Shown: positions 14,175-21,565 of the stretch, one piece after another
Position numbering within the stretch: position 1 is the first letter of the stretch
How the letters are laid out: each line of letters begins with the position of its first letter
Program-made: the position numbers and the translations under genes
Notes under the pieces: generated by a model
Database searches by the model: none
The model's input: the letters and a program-made list of their open reading frames with translations, nothing else
Told to the model about the DNA's origin: nothing
NCBI GenBank assembly: GCA_039180525.1
Contig: JBCDDF010000047.1
Location: 1 to 23,307, forward strand
Direction of reading: 5' to 3'
Length of the DNA: 23,307 nt
Origin: Halovulum sp039180525
Lineage (GTDB): Bacteria > Pseudomonadota > Alphaproteobacteria > Rhodobacterales > Rhodobacteraceae

Positions 14175-15332
14175 CTATTCCCCGGCGTCGATGATCTCAA
14201 GCAGAGACGAGAACGCATAGAGGCCAGGCGCCCGGCCCGCCGGCGGCACGAGGGTCCGCAACAGACCGGCTTCGACCAGCTTCGGCGTGTAGTTCTGTAA
14301 CGTCGTCCGGGGCGCGTTCGCCGTCTCCAGGAAGTGGTTGTTCCAGAAGATCGGGTTGGCGAACATGAAATCGACGGCGGCGCCGTAATGCTGCGATCGC
14401 AGGATCTGGCGGAAGCGCTCGTTCATTTGTGCATGATGGGCCAGGATGGCGTCCGCGAGCCGCATGTTCGCCACCGCCTGCGCCTTCAGCGCCGTCAGGA
14501 AGAAGCCGCACCATCCGGTCCAGTCGCCATGGGCCGAGACGGCGCGCAGCCGCGCGACATATTCGTCCTTGTGCCGTTCGAAGTAATCGCTGACGAAGAA
14601 ATGCGGTTTCGCCAGAATTCCCAGGTTCCAAAGCGTCAGCGGGATGAGCATGCGTCCGATGCGACCGTTGCCGTCATCGAAGGGATGAAGCGCCTCGAAC
14701 TCCGCATGGGCAATGGCGGTTCTGATCAGCGGGTGCTGACCATCGGTCGTGACAAAGGCCACCAGCGCCTGCATGCCCGCGCCCAGATGCTCCGGTGCGA
14801 TGGGCACGAAATCCACGCGCCGCTGGTGCCGATCCCCGACATAGTTCTGTTCGACTTTGTATTTGCCCGGGTTCTTGTCGGCGCCGCGGCCGTGGCTCAG
14901 CATAATTTGGTGAGCAGTGCGGATCAGATGATCCGACAATCCGTAGCCGTCATCAATCTGCTCCTCCGCCGCCTTCAAAGCGCGGGCGTAAAGCGCCACC
15001 TCCAACGTGTCGTCCCTGCCACCGAAATCCGCATGGCGCGCGTTTTTGCCGGCCTCCAGCCGAAGGACCTCTTCCAGTGTCGAAATCGTCCCCTCCATCC
15101 GCGAGGAGACGACGGCGTCGCGTTGCCTGAGCGGCGCGAGCAGAAGTTCGGAATTCGGCATATGCGCAAGGCGTTCGTCGAAACGCGTCAGATCCTGGAG
15201 CGCACCGGTCAGCGGTTCGATGATGCGATCGAGGGGAATGTTCGGCGGCGGAAAGGCACCCAAGTGGTAGGAGACAGCCTGTGAGCAGTCATATGTTGTG
15301 TTGTGTATAGTGAGTGTCCGGTCGGAATTCAT
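14175..15332 (-). CDS. Fic-domain AMPylase-type protein (self-inhibited class)
   Basis: This 385-residue protein contains a Fic core, whose members usually transfer AMP from ATP to a target protein. The full catalytic motif HPFDDGNGRIGR lies at 216-227 with catalytic H216. An N-terminal inhibitory helix motif of the [S/T]xxxE[G/N] kind is present as SSRMEG (76-81, glutamate E80). It marks a Fic protein that blocks its own ATP site and does not need a separate antitoxin. The C-terminal ~80 residues (NHFLETANAPRTTLQNYTPKL and on) look like a winged helix. I chose the ATG at 15332 because MNSDRTLTI precedes recognisable Fic N-terminal sequence, and a promoter lies directly upstream. The 44-bp gap to the ROK kinase allows cotranscription. 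The target is unknown. Confidence 0.88.
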   Translation of the reverse strand: MNSDRTLTIHNTTYDCSQAVSYHLGAFPPPNIPLDRIIEPLTGALQDLTRFDERLAHMPNSELLLAPLRQRDAVVSSRMEGTISTLEEVLRLEAGKNARHADFGGRDDTLEVALYARALKAAEEQIDDGYGLSDHLIRTAHQIMLSHGRGADKNPGKYKVEQNYVGDRHQRRVDFVPIAPEHLGAGMQALVAFVTTDGQHPLIRTAIAHAEFEALHPFDDGNGRIGRMLIPLTLWNLGILAKPHFFVSDYFERHKDEYVARLRAVSAHGDWTGWCGFFLTALKAQAVANMRLADAILAHHAQMNERFRQILRSQHYGAAVDFMFANPIFWNNHFLETANAPRTTLQNYTPKLVEAGLLRTLVPPAGRAPGLYAFSSLLEIIDAGE

Positions 15333-15339
15333 AAGAGTG

Positions 15340-15368
15340 CTTGTATCACTCGGACGTGACGCAAACAA
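15340..15368 (-). promoter_or_regulatory. Candidate leaderless promoter of the Fic gene
   Basis: On the minus strand TTGTTT (15368-15363) and TACAAG (15345-15340) are separated by exactly 17 bp. Only 7 bp separate the -10 from the ATG at 15332, so transcription would start at or beside the start codon. No Shine-Dalgarno sequence is visible, which agrees with a leaderless mRNA. Promoter matches are moderate. Confidence 0.45.
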
Positions 15369-15466
15369 GTTTCTACATTCCGTGCGGCCATTCAAATTCA
15401 CAAAGGTTCTTGTCGCTTCTTGCAGCCGACAACGCATCTTGTATCGCGAAGGGTGGGTCTGGAAAT

Positions 15467-15492
15467 GAAAAACCCCGCCGAAGCGGGGCTTT
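15467..15492 (-). terminator. Intrinsic terminator of pnp
   Basis: Read on the minus strand, CCCCGC pairs with GCGGGG around a TTCG loop (a stable C(UUCG)G tetraloop), followed by TTTTTC. It lies 22 bp after the pnp stop codon and is a textbook Rho-independent terminator. Its T-run points away from pnp, toward the Fic gene. Confidence 0.9.
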
Positions 15493-15513
15493 CCTGCGCG
15501 TATCAACGAAGGC

Positions 15514-17637
15514 TCACGCGTCTTCGGTGATCTCCGAGCCGGTTTCCTGATCGACCACCTTCATGGACAGGCGCACCTTGCCGCGGTCGTCAAAGCCCAT
15601 CAGCTTGACCTTCACGTCCTGGCCTTCCTGCACCACGTCCTTGGGGTGGCCGACGCGTTCCTTCGACATCTGGCTGACATGGACCAGCCCGTCGCGTTTG
15701 CCGAAGAAGTTCACGAAGGCGCCGAAATCCATGATCTTGACGACCTTGCCGGTGTAGATTTCGCCGATCTCGGGCTCGGCCACGATGGCGTGGATCATGC
15801 CGCGGGCCTTTTCGATCGCCTCGCCATTCGGGCTGGCGATCTTGATCGTGCCGTCATCGTTGATGTCGACCTTGGCGCCGGAGGTTTCCACGATCTCGCG
15901 GATCACCTTGCCGCCGGAGCCGATCACTTCGCGGATCTTGTCCTGCGGCACGGTCATGGTCTCGATCCGCGGGGCGTGGGCGGAAAACTCCTGCCGGCCC
16001 TCGCTGAGGGCCTTGCCCATCTCTGTCAGGATGTGCATGCGGCCGTCTTTGGCCTGAGCAAGCGCCTGATCCATGATCGCGGGCGTGATGCCGGCGACCT
16101 TGATGTCCATCTGCAGCGAGGTGATGCCGTTTTCCGTCCCGGCGACCTTGAAGTCCATGTCGCCCAGATGATCCTCGTCGCCCAGGATGTCGGTGAGCAC
16201 CGCGAAATCCTCGCCTTCCAGGATCAGGCCCATGGCGACGCCGGCGACCGGCGCTTTCAGCGGCACGCCGGCATCCATCATGCTCAACGACGATCCGCAG
16301 ACCGTGGCCATGGAGCTTGAGCCGTTCGACTCGGTGATCTCCGACACCAGCCGGATCGTGTAGGGGAAATCGGTCGCCGCCGGCAGCACCGCCTGCAACG
16401 CGCGCCAGGCCAGCTTGCCATGGCCGATCTCGCGCCGGCCGGGGCCCATCATGCGGCCGGCCTCACCCACCGAATAGGGCGGGAAGTTGTAGTGCAAGAG
16501 GAAGTTGGACCGGCTTTCGGCGTGCAGTGCGTCGATGATCTGTTCATCGTCGCCCGTGCCCAGGGTGGTGATCACCAGACCTTGGGTCTCGCCCCGGGTA
16601 AACAGCGCCGAGCCATGCGTGCGCGGCAGCAGGCCCACCTCGCTGACGATCTGGCGCACCGTGGTCAGGTCGCGCCCGTCGATGCGCTTGCCGTTCGACA
16701 GGATGTCGCCGCGCACGACCGCGCTTTCCAGCTTTTTGATGGCGGCGCCCAGGTTGGCGTCTTCGAGTTCGTCCTCGCTCAGCCCCTCTTTGATAGTGGT
16801 TCGCGCGGCGGAGATGGCGGCCTGGCGGTCCTGTTTGTCGGTGATCGCGAAGGCGGCGCGCATCGGCGCCTCGCCCAGGCCCTTCACCTTGTCATACAGG
16901 CCGGCATAGTCGGGGGCGGCGAAATCGAACGGCTCTTTCGCCGCTTCGCCGGCCAGATCCAGGATCATGTCGATCACCGGTTGCATCTGGTCATGGCCGA
17001 ATTTGACCGCGCCCAGCATTTCGGCTTCGGACAGCTCATAGGCCTCCGACTCGACCATCATCACCGCGTCCTTGGTCCCGGCGACGACCAGGTCCAGCCG
17101 CTGTTCGGGGTTCGACCGCAGCCCGTCCATGTCATCGACGGCCGGGTTCAGGATGTAGTCGCCATCGACGAAGCCGACCCGCGCACCGGCGATCGGGCCC
17201 AGGAAGGGCGCGCCAGAGATGGTGAGCGCGGCAGACGCGGCGATCATGCCGACGATGTCGGGGTCGTTTTCCAGATCATGGCTGAGGACGGTCAGGATAA
17301 CCTGGGTTTCGTTCTTGAACCCATCGACGAACAGCGGGCGGATGGGCCGGTCGATCAGACGGCTGGTCAGCGTCTCTTTCTCAGTCGGGCGCGCCTCGCG
17401 CTTGAAAAAGCCGCCCGGGATCTTGCCCGCGGCGTAGTATTTTTCCTGGTAGTGGACACTCAGCGGGAAGAAATCGAGCCCCACCTTGGGCTGTTTTTCG
17501 AACACCACGGTGGCCAGCACGCTGGTCTCCCCATAGGTGGCGACGACGGCGCCATCGGCCTGACGGGCGATCTTGCCGGTTTCGAGGGTCAGCGTGTCAT
17601 GCCCCCACTCGATGGATTTAGTCACAATATCAAACAT
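15514..17637 (-). CDS. pnp: Polynucleotide phosphorylase
   Basis: PNPase degrades RNA from the 3' end using phosphate and is a trimer, often part of the RNA degradosome. The 707-residue protein has the standard layout: a first RNase PH-like domain (about 1-145), an alpha-helical linker, a second catalytic RNase PH-like domain (about 310-540), a KH domain with GSGGK at 573-577, and an S1 domain starting near 623 (GEIYTGKVVKIMDFGAFVNF). Length is normal (E. coli 711). AAGGAA lies 7 bp before the ATG. It follows rpsO on the same strand, the conserved rpsO-pnp order, and ends at a strong terminator. The 5' leader has an inverted repeat that could serve autoregulation, as known for E. coli pnp. 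Confidence 0.97.
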   Translation of the reverse strand: MFDIVTKSIEWGHDTLTLETGKIARQADGAVVATYGETSVLATVVFEKQPKVGLDFFPLSVHYQEKYYAAGKIPGGFFKREARPTEKETLTSRLIDRPIRPLFVDGFKNETQVILTVLSHDLENDPDIVGMIAASAALTISGAPFLGPIAGARVGFVDGDYILNPAVDDMDGLRSNPEQRLDLVVAGTKDAVMMVESEAYELSEAEMLGAVKFGHDQMQPVIDMILDLAGEAAKEPFDFAAPDYAGLYDKVKGLGEAPMRAAFAITDKQDRQAAISAARTTIKEGLSEDELEDANLGAAIKKLESAVVRGDILSNGKRIDGRDLTTVRQIVSEVGLLPRTHGSALFTRGETQGLVITTLGTGDDEQIIDALHAESRSNFLLHYNFPPYSVGEAGRMMGPGRREIGHGKLAWRALQAVLPAATDFPYTIRLVSEITESNGSSSMATVCGSSLSMMDAGVPLKAPVAGVAMGLILEGEDFAVLTDILGDEDHLGDMDFKVAGTENGITSLQMDIKVAGITPAIMDQALAQAKDGRMHILTEMGKALSEGRQEFSAHAPRIETMTVPQDKIREVIGSGGKVIREIVETSGAKVDINDDGTIKIASPNGEAIEKARGMIHAIVAEPEIGEIYTGKVVKIMDFGAFVNFFGKRDGLVHVSQMSKERVGHPKDVVQEGQDVKVKLMGFDDRGKVRLSMKVVDQETGSEITEDA

Positions 17638-17681
17638 CTAGGTTCCTTCTCGCGAAACGGCCCCCTGGCCGTCCGCGCCTC

Positions 17682-17724
17682 TGTTCCCGGGTTTCATCGG
17701 ATCCGGGGCACCGGGCCGGGAACA
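17682..17724 (-). promoter_or_regulatory. Inverted repeat in the pnp leader
   Basis: TGTTCCCGG (17682-17690) and CCGGGAACA (17716-17724) are exact reverse complements separated by 25 nt, about 45 bp upstream of the pnp ATG. In E. coli a stem in the pnp leader is cut by RNase III and mediates autoregulation. Similar use here is an inference from position only. Confidence 0.4.
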
Positions 17725-17794
17725 AAGCCGGTGCCAAGGCGAATACGGGGCCGCAATGCCCCGAAAGGGCCGTTCCGACCCCCATGGAAGTGCG

Positions 17795-17819
17795 AAAGCG
17801 CGCCTGCCGGGCGCGCTTT
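17795..17819 (-). terminator. Hairpin after rpsO (probable terminator or attenuator)
   Basis: AAAGCGCGCC and GGCGCGCTTT are perfectly complementary 10-bp arms with a 5-nt loop. On the minus strand the stem ends in CTTTCG about 10 bp after the rpsO stop. The T-run is only three bases, so readthrough into pnp is likely. It may also protect the rpsO mRNA. Confidence 0.7.
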
Positions 17820-17828
17820 GGCGAAGTT

Positions 17829-18098
17829 TCAGCGGCGGATGCCAAGTTTGCCCAGCAGTTCCCGGTATCGGGGTTCGTCCTTGCGTCGAACGTAGTCGAG
17901 CAGCTTGCGGCGCTGGGCGACGAGCTTGAGCAGGCCGCGGCGCGAATGGTTGTCTTTCGCGTGGGTCTTGAAATGCTCGGTCAGGGTGGAGATGCGCGAG
18001 GTCAAGATCGCGATCTGCACATCGGCCGAGCCTGTGTCGCCATCCTTGGCGCCATATTCCTTGATGAGCTGTTGCTTCAGCTCGGGCGTGATCGACAT
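17829..18098 (-). CDS. rpsO: 30S ribosomal protein S15
   Basis: S15 is an 89-residue primary binding protein of the 16S rRNA central domain and forms an intersubunit bridge. The sequence is typical throughout: MSITPELKQQLIKEYG, GDTGSADVQIAILTSRI, HAKDNHSRRGLLKLVAQRR and YRELLGKLGIRR. AAGGAGATC, a strong ribosome site, precedes the ATG at 18098. The longer open frame upstream is an artefact of GC-rich DNA. It precedes pnp in the usual order, with a hairpin between them. Confidence 0.97.
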   Translation of the reverse strand: MSITPELKQQLIKEYGAKDGDTGSADVQIAILTSRISTLTEHFKTHAKDNHSRRGLLKLVAQRRKLLDYVRRKDEPRYRELLGKLGIRR

Positions 18099-18225
18099 CG
18101 GTGATCTCCTTCGGATCTGATCGTGAGGTCGGCGCCGCTGCGCCGGCCGTGGCCGGGATGTCGTCCAGCCGGGTCGTCGCAGAGGCGTATCGCGGCCGGT
18201 GCGCCCGCAATGGCGGCGGATATGG

Positions 18226-18258
18226 CAGATCGCCGGGAAAAAGGAAAGCGGCGATCTG
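18226..18258. repeat. Inverted repeat upstream of rpsO
   Basis: CAGATCGCCG (18226-18235) and CGGCGATCTG (18249-18258) are perfect 10-bp complementary arms around a 13-nt loop, purine-only on the plus strand (GGAAAAAGGAAAG) and pyrimidine-only on the minus. It is about 130 bp upstream of the rpsO start. Its function is not evident; it could be a protein-binding site or part of the rpsO leader. Confidence 0.45.
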
Positions 18259-18268
18259 TCTCGGTCAG

Positions 18269-18296
18269 GCCGGATCAAGTCCGGGGCGCGTTGCGC
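18269..18296. repeat. REP-like palindrome copy (CCGGATCAAGTCCGG type)
   Basis: CCGGA-TCAAG-TCCGG forms a short hairpin followed by GGCGCGTTGCGC. It matches the element at 13181-13210 in loop (TCAAG) and tail (CGCGTTGCGC). It lies in the gap between lolA and rpsO, about 70 bp from a member of the second repeat family. Confidence 0.6.
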
Positions 18297-18313
18297 CGGA
18301 AAGCCGGGGGATC

Positions 18314-18362
18314 TGGACCGAAATCCTAGGATCAGATTGTTTCAATCTGATCCGTTTTTGCT
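18314..18362. repeat. Dispersed GGATCAGAT palindrome, copy 2
   Basis: GGATCAGATTG (18329-18339) pairs with CAATCTGATCC (18343-18353) around TTT, followed by GTTTTTGC. Sequence from GAAATCCT through to the stop codon of lolA corresponds almost base for base with 3682-3726 at the end of aglR. The T-run is on the plus strand, opposite to lolA transcription, so this copy is better called a repeat than a lolA terminator. Covarying arm changes (CG to TG/CA) keep the stem perfect in both copies. Confidence 0.7.
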
Positions 18363-18986
18363 CTAGCGCCGGCCAAGCTGCCAGTTGTTGACCTCTGCCG
18401 CGATGTTGAACAGCCGCCGCGACATGTTGGGCGCGCGTTCGATCGTGTTCAGCACCACGGTGGTGTTGCGCCCGGACCTGTCGGTCACCGTCCATTGGTT
18501 CAGCGACGGCGGGCTGTTGCGCAGCACAAGCGTCATATAGCCGTCGCGCGGGCGCCGCGGGTCGCGCAGCACGACCGAGGTGAACCCGTCCTGCGACCCG
18601 GTGGAGACCGCGACGCCCTGCGCGGCCAGGTCGATGTCGCGCCTGAGCAGCAGCCGCAGCGGGGTTTGCGACAGGGGATACCGCTGGACGATGTTGGTCG
18701 ATTTGGCGTCGAACACGCCGACGCTGCTGCCATCGGCCATGACCATCGATTGGTTGCCATCGTATTCGAACCGGATCCGGCCGGGGCGCAGCATGTAGTA
18801 CTGACCGCCGATCCGCGAGCCGTCGGCGTTCACCTGGGTGAACTGGCCCTGGATCGCGGTCAGTTGGTTGAGGTATTTGCTGACTTCGACAAGGACCGAC
18901 CGGTCCTGTGCCGAAGCGCCGGTGGCCGGCACCGTCAGCGCGGCGGCGGTCAGGGCGAGCGCCTGTCTGCGGGTCATTATGCTCAT
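18363..18986 (-). CDS. lolA: Outer-membrane lipoprotein carrier protein LolA
   Basis: This 207-residue exported protein matches LolA, the periplasmic chaperone that carries lipoproteins from LolCDE to the outer membrane. Supporting stretches are YLNQLTAIQGQFTQVNADGSRIGGQYYMLRPGRIRFEYD and the later LRLLLRRDIDL. The N-terminus is a signal peptide, MSIMTRRQALALTAAALTVPATGASAQ, cleaved probably after ASA. The paired arginines followed by QALAL resemble a Tat signal, which would be unusual for LolA. The start could be 18986 or the in-frame ATG at 18977; I took the first because AAAGGA lies upstream. The open frame further upstream is unlikely to be coding. The stop overlaps the edge of a dispersed palindrome. 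Confidence 0.82.
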   Translation of the reverse strand: MSIMTRRQALALTAAALTVPATGASAQDRSVLVEVSKYLNQLTAIQGQFTQVNADGSRIGGQYYMLRPGRIRFEYDGNQSMVMADGSSVGVFDAKSTNIVQRYPLSQTPLRLLLRRDIDLAAQGVAVSTGSQDGFTSVVLRDPRRPRDGYMTLVLRNSPPSLNQWTVTDRSGRNTTVVLNTIERAPNMSRRLFNIAAEVNNWQLGRR

Positions 18987-19086
18987 GGTGGGAACATAAT
19001 CCTTTGCGGCGGCGGCTGCACGCCCCGCGGCGCTCACTTCTTGTGACGGTGTCTTTCGGGCGGGGCGCAGGGGGGGGGATTTCATG

Positions 19087-19118
19087 CCTCCGGCGGGGAT
19101 ATTTTTAGAACAAAGAAG
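19087..19118. other. Short CCGGCGGGGATATTTTT motif between lolA and the dehydrogenase gene
   Basis: The plus strand reads CCTCCGGCGGGGATATTTTT and continues into AGAACAAAGAAG. It lies just beyond the stop of the downstream dehydrogenase gene. From memory, near-identical strings sit at many gene borders in Rhodobacteraceae, but I cannot check this here. A nearby run of nine G (19070-19078) is also present. Confidence 0.35.
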
Positions 19119-19123
19119 CCGGG

Positions 19124-21565
19124 TCAGGACCGTATGCGGGTGCCTTTGGGGTCGTAGAAGGGGCGCAGGGCGGCGGCGGCGGCGACACGGGTTCCAGCGA
19201 TTTCGATCTGGAAGGTCGAGGCGAGCAGTGTGTCGGGCGTGTCATCGGCGCTGGGGACATAGCCCATGCCGACCGCGGCGCCCAACGCATGGCCATAGCC
19301 GCCGGAGGTCAGGTAGCCCACGACCGTGCCGTCGCGCAGGATCGGTTCGTTGTGGTAGAGCAGCGGTTCGGGGTCGCGCAGGCGGAACTGGACCAGGCGG
19401 GTTTGCAGCCCGGTTTCCTTTTTGCGCAGCACCGCGTCGCGGCCGATGAACCGGGGTTTCGCGGTTTTGACGGCAAAGCCCAGGCCAGCCTCCAGCACGT
19501 GATCCTCGCAGGTGATGTCGTGGCCGAAATGGCGGAAGCCCTTTTCCAGCCGGCAGTTGTCCATCATGTGCAGCCCGCAGAGCCGCGCGCCCATGTCGGC
19601 GCCGGCCTCCATCAGCGTCTCGAACACATGGACGGCCATGTCCGACGAGACGTAAAGTTCCCAGCCAAGTTCGCCGACATAGGAGACGCGGTGGGCGCGG
19701 GCATGGGCCAGGCCGATCTCGATCCGGCGGGTGGCGCGGAACGGGTGGGCCGCGTCGGAGAGATCGTCAGGCGAGACCGCGCGCATCAAGTCGCGGGCGC
19801 GGGGGCCCATGACCGCGATGACCGCCTCACCTGCGGTGACATCGGTGATGACGGCGCGCGCATCGCCCAAGTGGCGGCGCAGCCAGGTTTCGTCGGCCAG
19901 GCGGGTCGCGGCGGGCGTGACGACCAGAAACGCGGTTTCCGACAGCCGGGCGATGGTGACATCGGCCTCGATCCCGCCGGCTGGGTTCAGGAACTGGGTA
20001 TAGACGATGCGGCCCTCGGGCACGGCGCAGTCGCCACCGGCGACGCGGTTCAGGAACGCCTCCGCCTCCGGCCCCTCGACACGGATCTTGCCGAAAGAGG
20101 ACATGTCGTAGATGCCCACACCTTCGCGCACGGCGCGGTGTTCACGGGCGGCGTTTTCCCACCAGTTCTGACGGGTCCAGGTATAGGTGTATTCGGCCCG
20201 TTGGCCGGGTTCGGCGAACCAGTTGGCGCGTTCCCAGCCGGCGAATTCGCCGAACACCGCGCCGCGGGCGGCGAGCGCGCCATGCAGGGGCGAGCGGCGG
20301 ATGCCGCGCGCAGTCGCTTTCTGGCGATAGGGGAAGTGGTCGGCATAGAGCAGGCCCAGGGTTTCCTTGGCGCGTTCGACCAGATAGCGGCGGTTGCCCT
20401 GGAAGGGCTGCATCCGGGCAATATCCACGTCGCCCAGATCGAAGGGCCGGGCGCCATCGTCCATCCAGGCGGCCAGCGCCATGCCGGCGCCGCCGGCGGA
20501 TTGGATGCCGACCGAGTTGAACCCGGCGGCGACCCAGTAATTGTCCAACTCCGGCGCCAGACCCAGATGATAGGCATCGTCCGGCGTAAAGCTTTCCGGG
20601 CCATTGAAAAAGGTGCGGATGCCGGCGGTGGCCAGCGCCGGCAGGCGATCCATGGCGCGTTCCAGGATCGGCTCGAAATGGTCCACGTCTTCGGGCAGTT
20701 GGTCGAACTCGAATGCCGCCGGTATGCCATCCACGCCCCAGGGTTTGGCGACGGGTTCGAAGGCGCCGATGAGAAGTTTGCCGGCCTCTTCCTTGTAGTA
20801 GGTGCATTCGTCGGGCACGCGCAGCACCGGAAGCGCGGGCAGATCGGCGATGGGTTCGGTGACGACGTAGAAATGCTCGCACGCCTGGAGCGGGATGTTC
20901 ACACCGGCCGCGCGGCCCACCTCGTGCGCCCACATGCCGGCGCAGTTGACCACGCAATCGGCCTGGATCTGCCCGCTGTCGCCATCGCGTTCCCAGGTGA
21001 CGCCGGTCACGCGGCCGCCGGTGACATGTTGCGCGGTGACCTTGGTGTTCTCAAAGATCCGGGCGCCGTTCTGGCGCGCGCCCTTGGCCAGCGCCTGGGC
21101 GATGTTGCCGGGGTCGCCCTGCCCGTCCAACGGAACATAGACCCCACCCAGCACGCCATCGCAGTTCAGCGCCGGATAGCGGGCGGCGACCTCGGCCGGG
21201 TCGATCCACTCGACCTCCACCCCGAAGGCCCGCGCCATCGACGCCTGGCGGCGGATTTCCTCCCGCCGCGCCTCGGTCAGGGCGACGGTGATGGAGCCGG
21301 TGCGGCGAAAGCCGGTGGCGACGCCGGTTTCCGCCTCCAGCGCGCCGTAGAGCTCTTGGCTGTATTTCGCCAGGCGGGTCATGTTCTTGGTCGCGCGCAA
21401 CTGCGCGATCAGGCCGGCGGCATGCCAGGTGGTGCCGGAGGTCAGCCGCTTGCGTTCCAGCAGCACCACGTCCGACCAGCCGCGCTTCGCCAGGTGATAG
21501 GCGACGGAACACCCGATGATGCCGCCGCCGATGATGACCGCGCGGGCCTGGGCCGGGGGGGTCAT
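19124..21565 (-). CDS. FAD-dependent dehydrogenase with GcvT domain (dimethylglycine/sarcosine dehydrogenase-like)
   Basis: This 813-residue fusion protein belongs to the dimethylglycine/sarcosine dehydrogenase family. These enzymes oxidise an N-methyl group with FAD and pass the one-carbon unit to tetrahydrofolate. The Rossmann motif is GGGIIG (13-18). SGTTWHAAGL (43-52) contains H48, matching the histidine that carries covalent FAD in the mammalian enzymes. The FAD domain runs to about 370, then a linker domain with GWERANWF (443-450), then the GcvT-like folate domain with YVGELGWELYV and CRLEKGFRHFGHDIT. Length (about 800-850) is normal. The ATG at 21565 overlaps the stop of the upstream paralogue (ATGA). 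The exact substrate (dimethylglycine, sarcosine or another N-methyl compound) is not resolved by sequence. Confidence 0.87.
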   Translation of the reverse strand: MTPPAQARAVIIGGGIIGCSVAYHLAKRGWSDVVLLERKRLTSGTTWHAAGLIAQLRATKNMTRLAKYSQELYGALEAETGVATGFRRTGSITVALTEARREEIRRQASMARAFGVEVEWIDPAEVAARYPALNCDGVLGGVYVPLDGQGDPGNIAQALAKGARQNGARIFENTKVTAQHVTGGRVTGVTWERDGDSGQIQADCVVNCAGMWAHEVGRAAGVNIPLQACEHFYVVTEPIADLPALPVLRVPDECTYYKEEAGKLLIGAFEPVAKPWGVDGIPAAFEFDQLPEDVDHFEPILERAMDRLPALATAGIRTFFNGPESFTPDDAYHLGLAPELDNYWVAAGFNSVGIQSAGGAGMALAAWMDDGARPFDLGDVDIARMQPFQGNRRYLVERAKETLGLLYADHFPYRQKATARGIRRSPLHGALAARGAVFGEFAGWERANWFAEPGQRAEYTYTWTRQNWWENAAREHRAVREGVGIYDMSSFGKIRVEGPEAEAFLNRVAGGDCAVPEGRIVYTQFLNPAGGIEADVTIARLSETAFLVVTPAATRLADETWLRRHLGDARAVITDVTAGEAVIAVMGPRARDLMRAVSPDDLSDAAHPFRATRRIEIGLAHARAHRVSYVGELGWELYVSSDMAVHVFETLMEAGADMGARLCGLHMMDNCRLEKGFRHFGHDITCEDHVLEAGLGFAVKTAKPRFIGRDAVLRKKETGLQTRLVQFRLRDPEPLLYHNEPILRDGTVVGYLTSGGYGHALGAAVGMGYVPSADDTPDTLLASTFQIEIAGTRVAAAAALRPFYDPKGTRIRS

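Noticed and set aside
15333..15506. Longer N-terminus for the Fic protein
   Set aside because: The added residues look non-coding and include the candidate promoter; the ATG at 15332 is better supported.
16420..17895. Plus-strand open frame (491 codons) opposite pnp
   Set aside because: It is antisense to the unmistakable PNPase gene, with no credible ribosome site.
19070..19078. Run of nine G as a phase-variable tract
   Set aside because: It is intergenic beyond a gene's stop, with no downstream gene or promoter it could switch.
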